From: Sclerotinia nivalis
Lineage: Eukaryota > Ascomycota > Leotiomycetes > Helotiales > Sclerotiniaceae
Reading direction: 5' to 3'
Length of the DNA stretch: 64,000 nt
NCBI GenBank assembly: GCA_029531795.1
Contig: JAPEIS010000014.1
Span: 310,001-374,000, forward strand
Under the pieces are notes generated by a model. The model was not told where the DNA came from. It saw only the letters and a program-made list of their open reading frames with translations, and did not search any database. The translations under genes were made by a program, and so were the position numbers. Below are positions 44,648 through 55,153 of this stretch, one piece after another; within the stretch, counting starts at the first letter, position 1; every line of letters begins with the position of its first letter.

Positions 44648-46361
44648 ATGTCACCAGCGACAAGCTTTGCCGATTCTTCGGCCCTCGAATCCGAGCCTCT
44701 TTTATCCTCCCGCTCAAATTCCACCAACCCACTCTCCTCTCCTCCTCCTAAGCCCTCCCGCCAGATAGAAGACGATACCATTCCTGAAACTAGCACTCTG
44801 GGCCGAAACCTCTCTTGGTCCAGCGCCTACATTCTCGTCATTTCCCGAGTTATTGGTTCCGGAATCTTCGCAACCCCTGGGCCTATCCTTAAAACCACCG
44901 GTAGTATTGGTCTTGCACTCCTTCTTTGGATTGCTGGCTCTCTGCTAGCTTGGCTCGGACTCCAAATCTCCCTTGAATATGGATGTATGCTCCCAAGATC
45001 CGGAGGCGAAAAGGTCTATCTCGAATTTACGTATCCGCGACCACGATTTCTGGCTAGTACGTTGGTAGCCGTACAAGCTGTTTTGCTAGGCTTCACTGCC
45101 AGTAATTGTATCGTATTTGGCGAATACATACTCTTTGCCTTTGGAATTGAGGGCACAGAACTAGGGCAAAAGGCCATCGCATTAGGCCTCCTCACTTGGA
45201 TCACCATCGTCCATGGATGCTTTCTTAAAACAGGAATATGGATCCAGAATTTCCTAGGATGGATTAAAGTGGGCCTGATATTATTTATGGCATTCACAGG
45301 AATTTTCGTCGTGGTGTTTGGCGTGAAGCTTCCGGAAACAGAAGCTCCCATTACTACATTATCAAGAAATGGGTTTTCATGGGATGGAATTTGGGAGGGC
45401 TCGAATTGGCATTGGGGAACTTTGACCACCGCTGTTTTTAAGGTCTCGTATTCTTATGCTGGCCTGTCGAATCTCAATAATGTTCTTAATGAAGTTAAGG
45501 ATCCTGTGAGAACTCTGAAAACTGTTGCGCCGGCTGCGTTATTCACAGCTTGTTCATTGTATTTACTAGCGAATTTCGCGTATTTGTCAGTGGTTCCGCT
45601 GGAAGAAGTGAAGGAAAGTGGACAGCTTATCGCCGCATTATTCTTCGAGAGAGTTTTCGGGGATATTGGAGGACGCATCTTGTTACCATTGGCTGTAGCG
45701 GTTAGTGCGGCGGGGAATGTTATGGTGGTTACATTTACACTCGTAAGCTCCTCATATTTTTCTCCTTCTCCCTTTATTGGTCACTATTGCGCTAGGCTAG
45801 CAATTAACCCTTCATCAGGCTCGCGTAAACCAAGAAATCGCGCGTCAAGGATTCCTCCCTTATTCAAAATACCTGTCTTCTTCCGCTCCTTTCGGTGCAC
45901 CACTCGGCGGTCTGATAGTCCACTACATCCCCTCCTTTCTCGTGATAGCAATACCTCCCCGTGGCGACGTCTACAACTTTATCCTTGATGTCGAAGGTTA
46001 TCCTGGGCAATTCGTTGCTCTAGCTATTTCTCTGGGCTTAATTTATCTGCGCTATAATCGTCCCGATCTCAAAAGACCTTTCAAAGCCTGGCTACCAGCC
46101 GTTTGGATCAGGATAGCAGTTTGTTTGGCCTTGATAGCGGGACCATTTTTCCCGCCGGAGAAAGGTAACGCTGATGTGGGATTCTGGTACGCCACTTATG
46201 CGGTTGTGGGGGTAGGGATTATGCTTTTTGGGCTTGGGTGGTGGGCGGTGGTTTTTTGGGTGTTGCCTAGGTGGGGTAGATATAGAGTTGAAGAGGAGGT
46301 AGAAGTTTTGGGGGATGGAACTAGTGTTACAAGATTGGTTAGGGTTAAGAATGATGAGTGA
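44648..46361 (+). CDS. amino-acid permease, methionine-permease-like (LAT/APC family)
   Basis: Exons 44648-45742 and 45819-46361 (intron 76 nt) encode 545 residues with about 12 hydrophobic segments. The N-terminal tail is Ser/Pro-rich. TM1 carries VIGSGIFATPGPILKTTGS, the substrate-binding G-S/A-G-I-F element of APC transporters. RSGGEKVYLEFTYPRP after TM2, ILFAFGIEG, TAVFKVSYSYAGLSNLNNVLNEVKDPVRTLK and VNQEIARQGFLPYSK (joined over the intron) match the fungal high-/low-affinity methionine permease group (Mup1/Mup3). The C-terminus is hydrophilic and short. Probable role: proton-coupled uptake of methionine or related amino acids at the plasma membrane. The exact substrate is inferred from the family. 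The acceptor at 45818 gives exact reading-frame continuity. Confidence 0.9.
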
Positions 46362-47746
46362 AAAGCCATGAGATAGAATCGATTTGATAGGTATATATAT
46401 TTTGGCTTGGATTGTAGGTTTGGGGTATAGATATAGCGGGACACAGGCAAATGTAGCAAATTTAATATTAGACTCTTTTAGCGCTACATCGTTTTCGAAG
46501 AATATGTAGTTTCGCGACGGGTGTCGAAATTAAGTGTAAGATCTCAAGCTTGGGACGTATTGTAACTCTTGTTCAATGGCCGGACATCCATAGAAGATTG
46601 GATCACCTAGGGATCTGTACGTTTCCAAGATACCTTATCCGGCAGGACCCGAAGAATCAATACACTAGATTGAATTCCTCCTAAAGAGTGGAAGGAGAGG
46701 AATGGATGAGATAGGATCGACGATAGTGCGAGGAAATCAGGTAGTCGAAACGAATACAGTAGGTGCCAAATAGCAGCGTCAGCAGCAAAGTCGGGATTTT
46801 CTCACTTCACGGCGGCCGAAACGCATTCATTTCATCTCCATCATCCCGATCAATTATCTTGGCAGTGCTGATATAGCCCTGACTGCAAGCATTAGTCTAA
46901 AGTTCGCATAGATAGAAGTCGAGTGAATCTAGCAGGTATCGACTAATGGAGACTGCAAGTGCAGTTTAACTCTAGCCCACTCGGAAGTCTCGCGAGTCAC
47001 TTTCTGGGAATTTTTCTCTTGCTTTACCGCTCTTCCAATACTTAAGTTCTAGTGGTATACCGCCAAGTTAAAGCGGACCCAAAGAAGTAATAACAAGCTT
47101 AAATTTTCAGCCTCACAAGTGGGGAGGACCACGATAGCCAGTGGTAGCTCGCTAGCTGATCGATTCACCTGATCAAAAGATGCTATGGTTGACTATCCAC
47201 GGCTGGGATTTTTAGGACTAAATATGTGTAGGTTTTGGATGGCTCATCTTCAAATTATCATATGCCAAGTGCACAAGTACAGCTGAACACTTCGAAACTT
47301 TTGTTGATTTATTGATATCGGCTCGATCTTAATCCAATTACTACTGTGAAATTTCGAGCTAGTTATTGCCAAGGAGCGGATTGGATGTCACGACAGCCAG
47401 AAAAGTTTACTCCGCGAATACCAGAGCGAACAGACTTATCCAAAACTGACTCAGGTTTCCACTGGATTATTGTTCACGATCATGGACGAAAGCTTTCCTT
47501 TCGTAAATGAGCCAATGAGATTCTAATTCGCACAATGCTCATGCTTTTAGGAAAGGATGCACTCACTATTGTCTGTCTTCGTTGTGGATATTTGAAGGAT
47601 GTAGTTTTATCCTCAATTGTAAGTTGTACCTTTAAGTTGAAGGCCATTTCTTCATACACAATACTATTTTCTTAGGATATCATTTGTAAATTTATTTTTG
47701 TTTTTCCAACCCAATCGCACTACAGCTATATTATCAGTCTGTCACC
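46362..47746. other. intergenic upstream of the GPI-anchored protein gene
   Basis: No gene seen. A pyrimidine-rich leader (CTTTTTGTTTTTCCAACCCAATCGC type) lies directly before 47747. The rest is unremarkable AT-rich DNA. Confidence 0.5.
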
Positions 47747-48573
47747 ATGTTTTTATCTACAACAGCTGTACTGTTAGCTGTCTTGCCTTTCAGCCTGGCT
47801 TCGTCTACATGTACAACATCGAATGCACTTTCTTGGGCCACAAGTGGTAGCACCACAAGCGGCTCTTCAGGTATCTCTTCTTCAGACTGTAGCATCATTT
47901 GTGGAACCGACGCTTTCTGCCTCCAAGAATGCAACTCCGATCCCTGTGCCGAACAATTTGGGAATGATTCCGAGGCTTTGCAAGCCTGCTACGAGGCAGA
48001 GCAGCAAGCTTCATGCAATATCCTAGGAGGATCCGCATGTGACAAGAAGAAGAAGAAGAAGAAGAGGGAGGTGGCGGATGATACTCTGACTTGTTTGAGC
48101 AGTGAGACGTGCTACGAGTATACCGACGGATCATTGTTTTGTTTGGATGAAGCCACTGGTAAGCTCCGCTCCTACAGTCATGGGGATACTGGGCACTGCG
48201 AGTTGATATTAGACGTTGAAGCTAACTCGATTTTCTAGGAGACTACGTTGATGATATAGGCGGCTTCGGAAACGTGAACACAGGCGATTATACAGGACCT
48301 GATGGATCGCAAACGACATTTTCAAGTGCAAGTGCTGCATCTTCAATTACTAGAAGCTCCGGCAGCAGCACCGCAACGACTTCAGACATAAGAACAACCA
48401 CTCGTGTTGCCGCAGCTACTTCCTCCTCAAGTTCATCAGTCACAAGGGCTACCGCTATTTCTGCTTCTTCTTCCGCGAGCGCTGCTGCAAAAACTGCAAA
48501 TTCGGGTGTTGGGAAAGTTAATGCTGGGCCCGTTATCGGGGTTGTGGGTTTGATGGCTGCATTACTTTATTGA
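47747..48573 (+). CDS. GPI-anchored cysteine-rich surface protein
   Basis: Exons 47747-48158 and 48239-48573 (intron 80 nt) encode 248 residues. The signal peptide is MFLSTTAVLLAVLPFSLAS. The first half has about a dozen cysteines (STCTTS, SSDCSIICGTDAFCLQECNSDPCAEQF, LQACYEAEQQASCNI, SACDK, LTCLSSETCYEY, FCLDE), implying a disulfide-stabilised domain. A run of seven lysines and an arginine (KKKKKKKR, about residue 100) could be a processing site or a wall-binding patch. The second half is a Ser/Thr stalk, and the protein ends in NSGVGKVNAGPVIGVVGLMAALLY, a typical small-residue omega site plus hydrophobic GPI-addition tail. Likely location is the plasma membrane or cell wall. The family was not recognised. 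It is not the classic eight-cysteine CFEM pattern as far as I can judge. Confidence 0.85.
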
Positions 48574-50731
48574 TTTACTTTCTTTCTTTTAGTGGTGAGC
48601 ATCATGGTTTTATTACTATGGCACTGCTGAGTTTTGTATCTGAGTATATGTAACGACAAAAATAAATCCAAAGAATCGTGAATTTGAGGAATTGAGTGCC
48701 TGTTTTGTTAAAGGTTACCTATGGTTTGGCAATCCTACCTCGGTCTCCCATAGAAGAAATGCGATGAGAATGATAGTCAGTCAATAGCTGCGAAATACAT
48801 GTATTTTCATAATAATGATGATGACACTGAATAAAGGCCGGGTAGCGAAACTCGATCTATTGCTGAAATAGGAGTCCAGAACAAAAGTCACAACGCCGGC
48901 AAACACTTTCTGGTTTTTCTAGCAACAACACATTACCATTCTTATCTACCCTAAGCCTCAAACGTAGTACATTACCCAAAAATCCCGTCAGCCCTTTTCT
49001 CCAACTCATAAACTTCATAATAAATGCATCCCTCTTCAGCATCAAGTCCTTGGTATATACAGAAACGAACTTTTATTGTTTATCTATGGTTATATCACAG
49101 CTCAGACAAACAGCAGTCTCTTTTCCCGAACTACCCCAGAAATAATAAATTGTGAGGGGAATGGATTCATAGCAGCCAATTTTTACTTCTTTTTAAGGGT
49201 TCTTCCTCATCCACGCATGCATGTTAAGCTGGATAATCTTCTCTTAGGCAAAACCTCTCGGTTGTCTTTTACAACCAATATCTAAAATAGCATGGAGAGG
49301 GATTTCAAGGAGAAGGCGGGTCTTCTGAGTCACAATTAGATTGATGATTTGTGTTAGATTGATTGACATCTATCATCTCGCAAGTTACATGGCTTCCTCT
49401 CTGCCGGAGCCGCATTGCATGAATTGAGCACTTACTGTTAGACTTTCCCTCATCCATGGAAAGAGCACAACACTAAGAAAAGAAGATTGAAATAATAACG
49501 GGCAACCATACGCCTTATGACCAACTACCCAGCTGGCAAGTCAAACCAACTGGAACCACACTCTTATCCGGTCGTCATGAGTATAGAGCATTAGTAGATA
49601 TACTTGTATACCTATCACTTAACGTTTTCATGCAAATGTCACAACTTTTTGATCATTTAGCCACCCAGCTCAGACCTACCGCAAGGCACGCAACACAATG
49701 CAGAAGAAATACCGCACCAGCACGTCCAATACCAATGGATAATCATCTCACACCCAACGGGATATCTCATTCCGTAAAGCTCAATTAAATCACCCACCTT
49801 ATCAAAATCGTATGTCAAATACGGGCTCGAGCAGAGTGTTTGCAAACGGGATTAACCCATTTTCACCGGCCAATCACTAGATCAACATCTATGCCTTCGA
49901 TAAACGCCTCATCGTGCAGATATCCGTTAGGATCTACATTAATCGGACGATAGAGACGGGGACTTTTCGATTCTTCTTGTTTTTGGACGGGTAGAAGCAT
50001 ACAACAAAGCCTATATGGGCAGAAACAGGGGTATGAGAGGAAATGACTATTACTGCCACTTCTGCATGCTTATTTGTAATCGGCACGAAAAAATAATCAT
50101 CGACGACAGCAACAGACAAACGGCAATTTTCAACCCTCAAGATACGAAGATATTAAGCGTGCGAATATTTATTGATATGATTTTTTAGCAATTGCGAATG
50201 GCTACGAGAAGAGATTCTGCCAATATTCCACTCCAGAATGATTATCATGTTGATTTGATGGAACAGTGATATTGCGTTTACAGCAGAGTTTTAAATAACT
50301 AAGCCATGAACTCACCTTGCGGTATGCATGGGAATGATATGATGTTAGCGAGATGAAAGTGGGAAACGACATGAAGTTATTAAGGTCTCCGAAGAATTGT
50401 GGAGGGAGTAATGTGGGAGTATTATTAGAGAGTGTAGTCACTTTAGTTTGAGAATATAGCTTATCATAGACCATTCAACCTATTCATTACTTGCCCATCT
50501 CATACTCCAAAAACCCAAGGACCTTTGTATGTACCATACTCATCCAATGACAGATAGCACATAGAGAGCCATTTTGAGCAGCAAGTTTCTTCAAACTACA
50601 CTTTGCATCTAGTTTACCAAAACTTACTCAGCAGCCACAACTAAGTTCTGCGTTCTTCACACATAACATATGATAGTATGTATCATGAAAGTCTTACCAA
50701 TAGTATAAAACCCACAAATCATCCACATCGA
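48574..50731. other. gene-poor region, nothing firmly supported
   Basis: Only short frames. On the minus strand at about 49060-48850 two frames translate into protein-like text (LEKRADGIFG in one, VLRLRLRVDKNGNVLLLEKPE in the next), which could be a decayed exon, but no gene model can be built. The rest is AT-rich. Confidence 0.4.
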
Positions 50732-50965
50732 TCAGCGAACATAAATACAGACCTCAAACATTGACGTCCCCTCATCCCTCAAACCGTCTTGGCCTAGCCT
50801 AGCTATTCCCTCGAGGCCTCCAGCCCATCGGGCTGTAAGCAACCCAAGCCCAATCTCAACCCACCAAAGCAAATAATCCCCAATGATTACATCCCGAAGA
50901 AAAAATCCGAGATCTTCTCTCCGAGGTAGGTTTCCGTTTAACTGTCGATCGAATCTCCAGTTCAT
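50732..50965 (-). CDS. possible small protein or gene fragment (77 aa), low confidence
   Basis: From ATG 50965 the frame reads MNWRFDRQLNGNLPRREDLGFFLRDVII and continues with GDYLLWWVEIGLGLLTARWAGGLEGIARLG to FEVCIYVR and a stop. The composition (amphipathic then hydrophobic with paired Trp, charged ends) is more protein-like than the surrounding frames. The fold and family are unknown. An upstream TGATAG acceptor (about 51006) could attach further 5' exons, but no good partner was found. It may be a fragment of a decayed gene. Confidence 0.25.
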   Translation of the reverse strand: MNWRFDRQLNGNLPRREDLGFFLRDVIIGDYLLWWVEIGLGLLTARWAGGLEGIARLGQDGLRDEGTSMFEVCIYVR

Positions 50966-53900
50966 CTCGATGATTCGAAGTTTTAGATGACGCAAAGAAG
51001 CTACCTATCAGTTAAAATTAGAATTAAGGATCCGCAGTTCGAGTTTATGGATTAGATGATTTAGAGCAGTGTGCATTGAGAATGGATCTAGACTTCGATA
51101 TTTTGAGTTAATGCAAGGAGGTTGTGCGGGAGTGAGCGTTTTCAAGGTAAGGTATGGTTTTATAGTGGAGTATGATGCGAATGATATGGTAGATCGTTGG
51201 GCCTCTACCACGCTGCCAACGAGGGAGTGAGACAAAAGCTGCTTTCAAAAATTTGGAGGTATGTCTTTTAATGTACTATCTTTGTGATTGGGCAGGAATT
51301 TCATATCGAAGTTTGATATAAATAACGGGTAGATCTTGGCTATTGGGTATTATCTCGATAGCGTGAAGATCTTCATGTTAATCTTTATCTCCATCTCTAA
51401 TCCAGTGTGTGCGCATATGCCATCATGCATCTGAAACATAAGCATCAGATAAAGGAATATTTTTGAATAGCGAACTACTGGGAAAGAGATAGGTCGATGA
51501 AAAGCTTATTTCTCTGTCAATTACAGCATATGTGACTCTAGCCTACACTGACACAGCAGGTATATCTCCCACCTCCACTCCGGACTCAATTTCATAGCAT
51601 TATGTTACGTATAAGACAAGCAAAGCAGAGCAGGATAAACGACGAACAGAGAGTCTAAGAGCAGAAAATGAAGCTATTAATACTATTCATAGCTGAAAGC
51701 ATAACCGAAAAAGAAGTTTTCAGGATGATTGACCTCTGTGGGGATAAGCTTCAATATTGAGTTTTGAGTTCTGGGTTCTTGAAAAGTACTCAGCATTTCG
51801 AAGCTCGAACATATCATCAAAGCAATCCCCTTGTAAAGCTTAAACAAAATACCAAATTTTATAGATATTTCTCTTCATTTATACATAGCAACTTCTTTTC
51901 GAATTTTAATTGACGCACGCCTCACATGAATCCTTTTCCAAACATAAACACAGCACCAGTGTACAGTATACCAATCAGTATACATATTCTCAACCCAACT
52001 CAAAAGCCAAAAATCTCAACTCCAAATTTCTGCTCGCCGATTGCATCACGCCTATCACATAAGATCTCGCACCCACAACACGGCTCGGATTATATGGATA
52101 TATTCCGCGAGCGCAACACACTTACATGGACTTATGCAACGTAAATCACTTCTAGCGCCGATGACCCATCGGCCATTATAATATTTTCTATTCACGACAA
52201 ATTATAACACGTTGCCATCACGCATGATGGAATATCGATACATGTAAGCAAGCTAGGAAAATTTTCATGTAAGATTACGATGCTGCAGAATGGAGACTAG
52301 AGTAGACGGGTGGGTTTGTGTCTATATCAGGAGATTATAGCCGTGCATTGTATTTAGAGGAAGTGTGAATGATGATGGGGTTATTTAGTGAGGTGATGAG
52401 CTCGAGTGTGGGATGGATCATGGGGTATTTGTGCGGTCAGGAAGTATCGCATACTCCACTTTGAGCACGTACCATAAGATGGTAAATTATAAAGGGAATA
52501 GTAGGAATAGTAGTCCCCTATTAATAAAGTGTGCTATTCTTTCTGGCTGTACGAGTAAGAAGTCAAGTTATTATGACGAGGAAAAGGAAATATGAAAAAG
52601 TCGGATCAAAGGATCTGTCGAAAATGATATATTCATTAAGGTCTAGGGGACAAGGCGAAGGAATGGTGAATAAAGCGGTGAATAGTATATGCTATGTAAA
52701 AGCATGACTCGTAAGGACGTAGTTTTTAGTAGTTTTCCAGCTGCCAAATGTTATCAGCTCTGATGGGGATATTTCTAATTCCCACTCCGGAGCAACATCA
52801 AAAGCCCAAATCCATAAAACAAATTGTGAATTATGCACTGACATTTCCCCGCTTCCAGCTCTCTATTTACGCCCAGTTCCAAAAGGCGTGTCTCAATTTT
52901 CAAGCCATCGTACCATTATTCAACATTATGAAGTGATGTGAATACCGTGCGCAGAAACATTAATGATGAGAGGTAATACTATGTACGCATTAATGTTCGA
53001 TATCAAAATGTTCAATATTCATGAAGGTATTTTGGTGGTAAATTCGCAAAGTATTCATGGGGGGATAGCTACAATGTAGGTAGATATGAGGAATGAAAAG
53101 ATAGCTTAAAGTCACGCACTAGATAAATCTAAGCTCTATTATTCCTGCCCAAATTTACACAAAAAAGATATAGGAAACAGATGATAATACTCGGGAATTG
53201 GAAAACCCGTTGCCGTGTTTTACAAGAGAGTTTCATGGCAATCAATTGTTTGATAATGACCTGGATCAATTTTTCTCAAAACATTGGCACAGTGCCGAGC
53301 CGGCGGTTGACTCGAGGTGTCGGGCAATAAGACAATATGTATTCACTGTATTGTCATCACATCACCTCGGGATACAATACCAGGAAGAAACTGGAAATCT
53401 CTCGGGATCACCGAGCTGTGTGCCGTGCTTTGGTTGCTGCGCCGTACATCGTACATTCATGAAATATGGACATTTCTCGGCCAAGCTTTTTGCGAAAACT
53501 TTTCAGGCTATTATCAGTGTGTCTGTGTCCAGAATACTGACAATGAGTTCATGGTACTCGAGTAATAGACAGAGAATAAGCAATAACATAGCCACTTGTA
53601 ATCCATAAATACGAATGCAGAATCTAGACACTCGACCAGATATAATCGCCATCACACAAACCAGCTCATATCCACTCATTCCTCGTATAAGCCAGTTCTC
53701 TCCTCTATAGCTAACGATGCACTAATAGAGTTTAACAACCAACGGAGCACAACGAGCCAAGAAAACGTGACATATGGGCCTCCAGCGATCTCCGTTCCCG
53801 TCGCCATAACTTAGTGATAAACTAACAGCACTAAAATGACGATCACACGGGACGGAACCTATTTAGACTACTAAATAAGTAATTAAGGCTTGATCATTGA

Positions 53901-54535
53901 CGGCGCGTGTACTAATTGTACTTATATTCTGTATAACACGGGATATAGTTATAGTTGCGTTAAGGAACACCAACCATCATTTAGCTCTAGAGCCCCCCTA
54001 AATAAGGGGTTCTTTTTTCCTTCCGTCCGCTATTTAGTTTAGTGTCTTTCACTAATATAAACTCCGGGGAATTCGGAATATTAATCACCTTGGTATATTA
54101 GGAATAGAAATTTCAGCCCTTGAATAAATTGCGTCTTGACTTACGTCTCGAAATATGTCTTAAATCATGAAATTCCCACTCCAAATTAATTCATTCGAGA
54201 AAGTTCGAGGTTTTAGCTTACCCTAGAGCCTTGTTTGAATTTGATCAGGGGCAAAGACACCACCATAACGGCCCGCAGTTCAAGCCCTTTAAGCACTGAT
54301 CAATTGAACCCCATATATACATAATATATCACGGTATCCATCCCATCAGCTCGCAGGTCGGACTTTATAATCTCGTATTGAACAATTTGAACAGAGCAAT
54401 AATAATGGAACCTCTCAAGTTATTTTGGTATTTCACCAGTACCGTTCTCATTGCTCCATTCAAAAACCGGTTCTTGCTTGTTTCGTGCTGGCCGATGTGA
54501 TATAAGGTTACCGACTGAGCATTCTCATCTCGACA

Positions 54536-54660
54536 ATCCTAATTTTCCCGTTCCAAAACACTGGGAATTTTAAATACCCATAAAAGTACAGTGAGTGAGT
54601 GAGTGAGACCTGTCCCAGATGATGAAGTCAGAGGTGTGCGTATTATTCATAGTATCATGC
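54536..54660. repeat. diverged direct duplication, copy A
   Basis: Starts with CCTAATTTTCC, then TCCAAAAC...CTGGGAATTTTAAATA, a GTGAGTGAGTGAGTGAGACC run, GATGATGAAG and TATTCATAGTATCAT. The same order of blocks recurs at 54801-54905 with substitutions and small indels. It is non-coding and lies about 400-500 bp from the tRNA-Gly gene. Confidence 0.7.
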
Positions 54661-54800
54661 ATGCAGTAAGTAAAGTGAGCAGATAATAATTTATCTGTTG
54701 GTTTCCAGAATGTCTATCTAGGTCGATCAATCAATTACAAATTAAGGCAAACCAAACCACCGAAACCAAATTAAATTAAATCAGATAAAATTCCGGCAAG

Positions 54801-54905
54801 CCCTAATTTTCCAGATCCAAAGTCCTGGGAACTTTAAATATAAGACAAGCAAAGTGAGTGAGACCTTCTGCATTGATGAGGCGTAGCCATTCATTAATTA
54901 ATATA
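54801..54905. repeat. diverged direct duplication, copy B
   Basis: Blocks CCTAATTTTCC, ATCCAAAGTCCTGGGAACTTTAAATA, AAAGTGAGTGAGACC, TTGATGAGG and ATGATATCAT follow the same order as copy A at 54536-54660. The shorter GTGAGT run suggests slippage in copy A after duplication. Confidence 0.7.
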
Positions 54906-55045
54906 CGAATGATATCATACATAACACAAACAAGCAACCCCACCCAATCAACAACTTCACAAATTCATTCACCAAAACAACAAGCCATCATCCATCCCCC
55001 TTTCAAAACATGAAGTTCCAACACAAAACAAAATCAAAAAAAGAT

Positions 55046-55153
55046 TGCGCCCGCCGGAAATCGAATCCGGGGCCCATCGAAGTTATTCAAAGACTCTTGG
55101 AAGAGAGGGATTTTGATTGGCAACGATGGATTTTACCACTAAACCACAGGCGC
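55046..55153 (-). tRNA. tRNA-Gly (anticodon GCC) with a 37-nt intron
   Basis: Read on the minus strand, the acceptor stem GCGCCTG (55153-55147) pairs with CGGGCGC before discriminator A (55046), with one T-G pair. The D arm contains TTTAGTGGTAAAA. The anticodon stem CATCG/CGATG encloses TTGCCA, with GCC at 55121-55119. The T arm is CCGGA-TTCGATT-TCCGG, containing the B box. Between base 37 (55118) and base 38 (55080) sits an insert of 37 nt (55117-55081), the standard position of nuclear tRNA introns. The mature length would be 71 nt, normal for tRNA-Gly. It is the only tRNA found in the window. Confidence 0.95.

Larger units (their letters stand above)
50966..55045. other. 4-kb AT-rich gene-poor region
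   Basis: No gene supported. The longest plus frame (53198-53608, no ATG at its 5' end) shows no domain. A CCCC-TAAATAA-GGGG stem with a following T6 run lies at about 53993-54016. A diverged direct duplication lies at 54536-54660 and 54801-54905. Confidence 0.45.

Noticed and set aside
48850..49060. Minus-strand protein-like text in two frames (LEKRADGIFG; LRLRVDKNGNVLLLEKPE)
   Set aside because: It is too short to build a model and no flanking exons were found; it is noted only as a possible relic.
53198..53608. 136-codon plus-strand frame
   Set aside because: It begins at TTG rather than ATG, shows no domain, and another frame is open over the same stretch.
53993..54016. CCCC/GGGG stem followed by T6, terminator-like
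   Set aside because: Intrinsic terminators are a bacterial signal; no Pol III gene precedes it.
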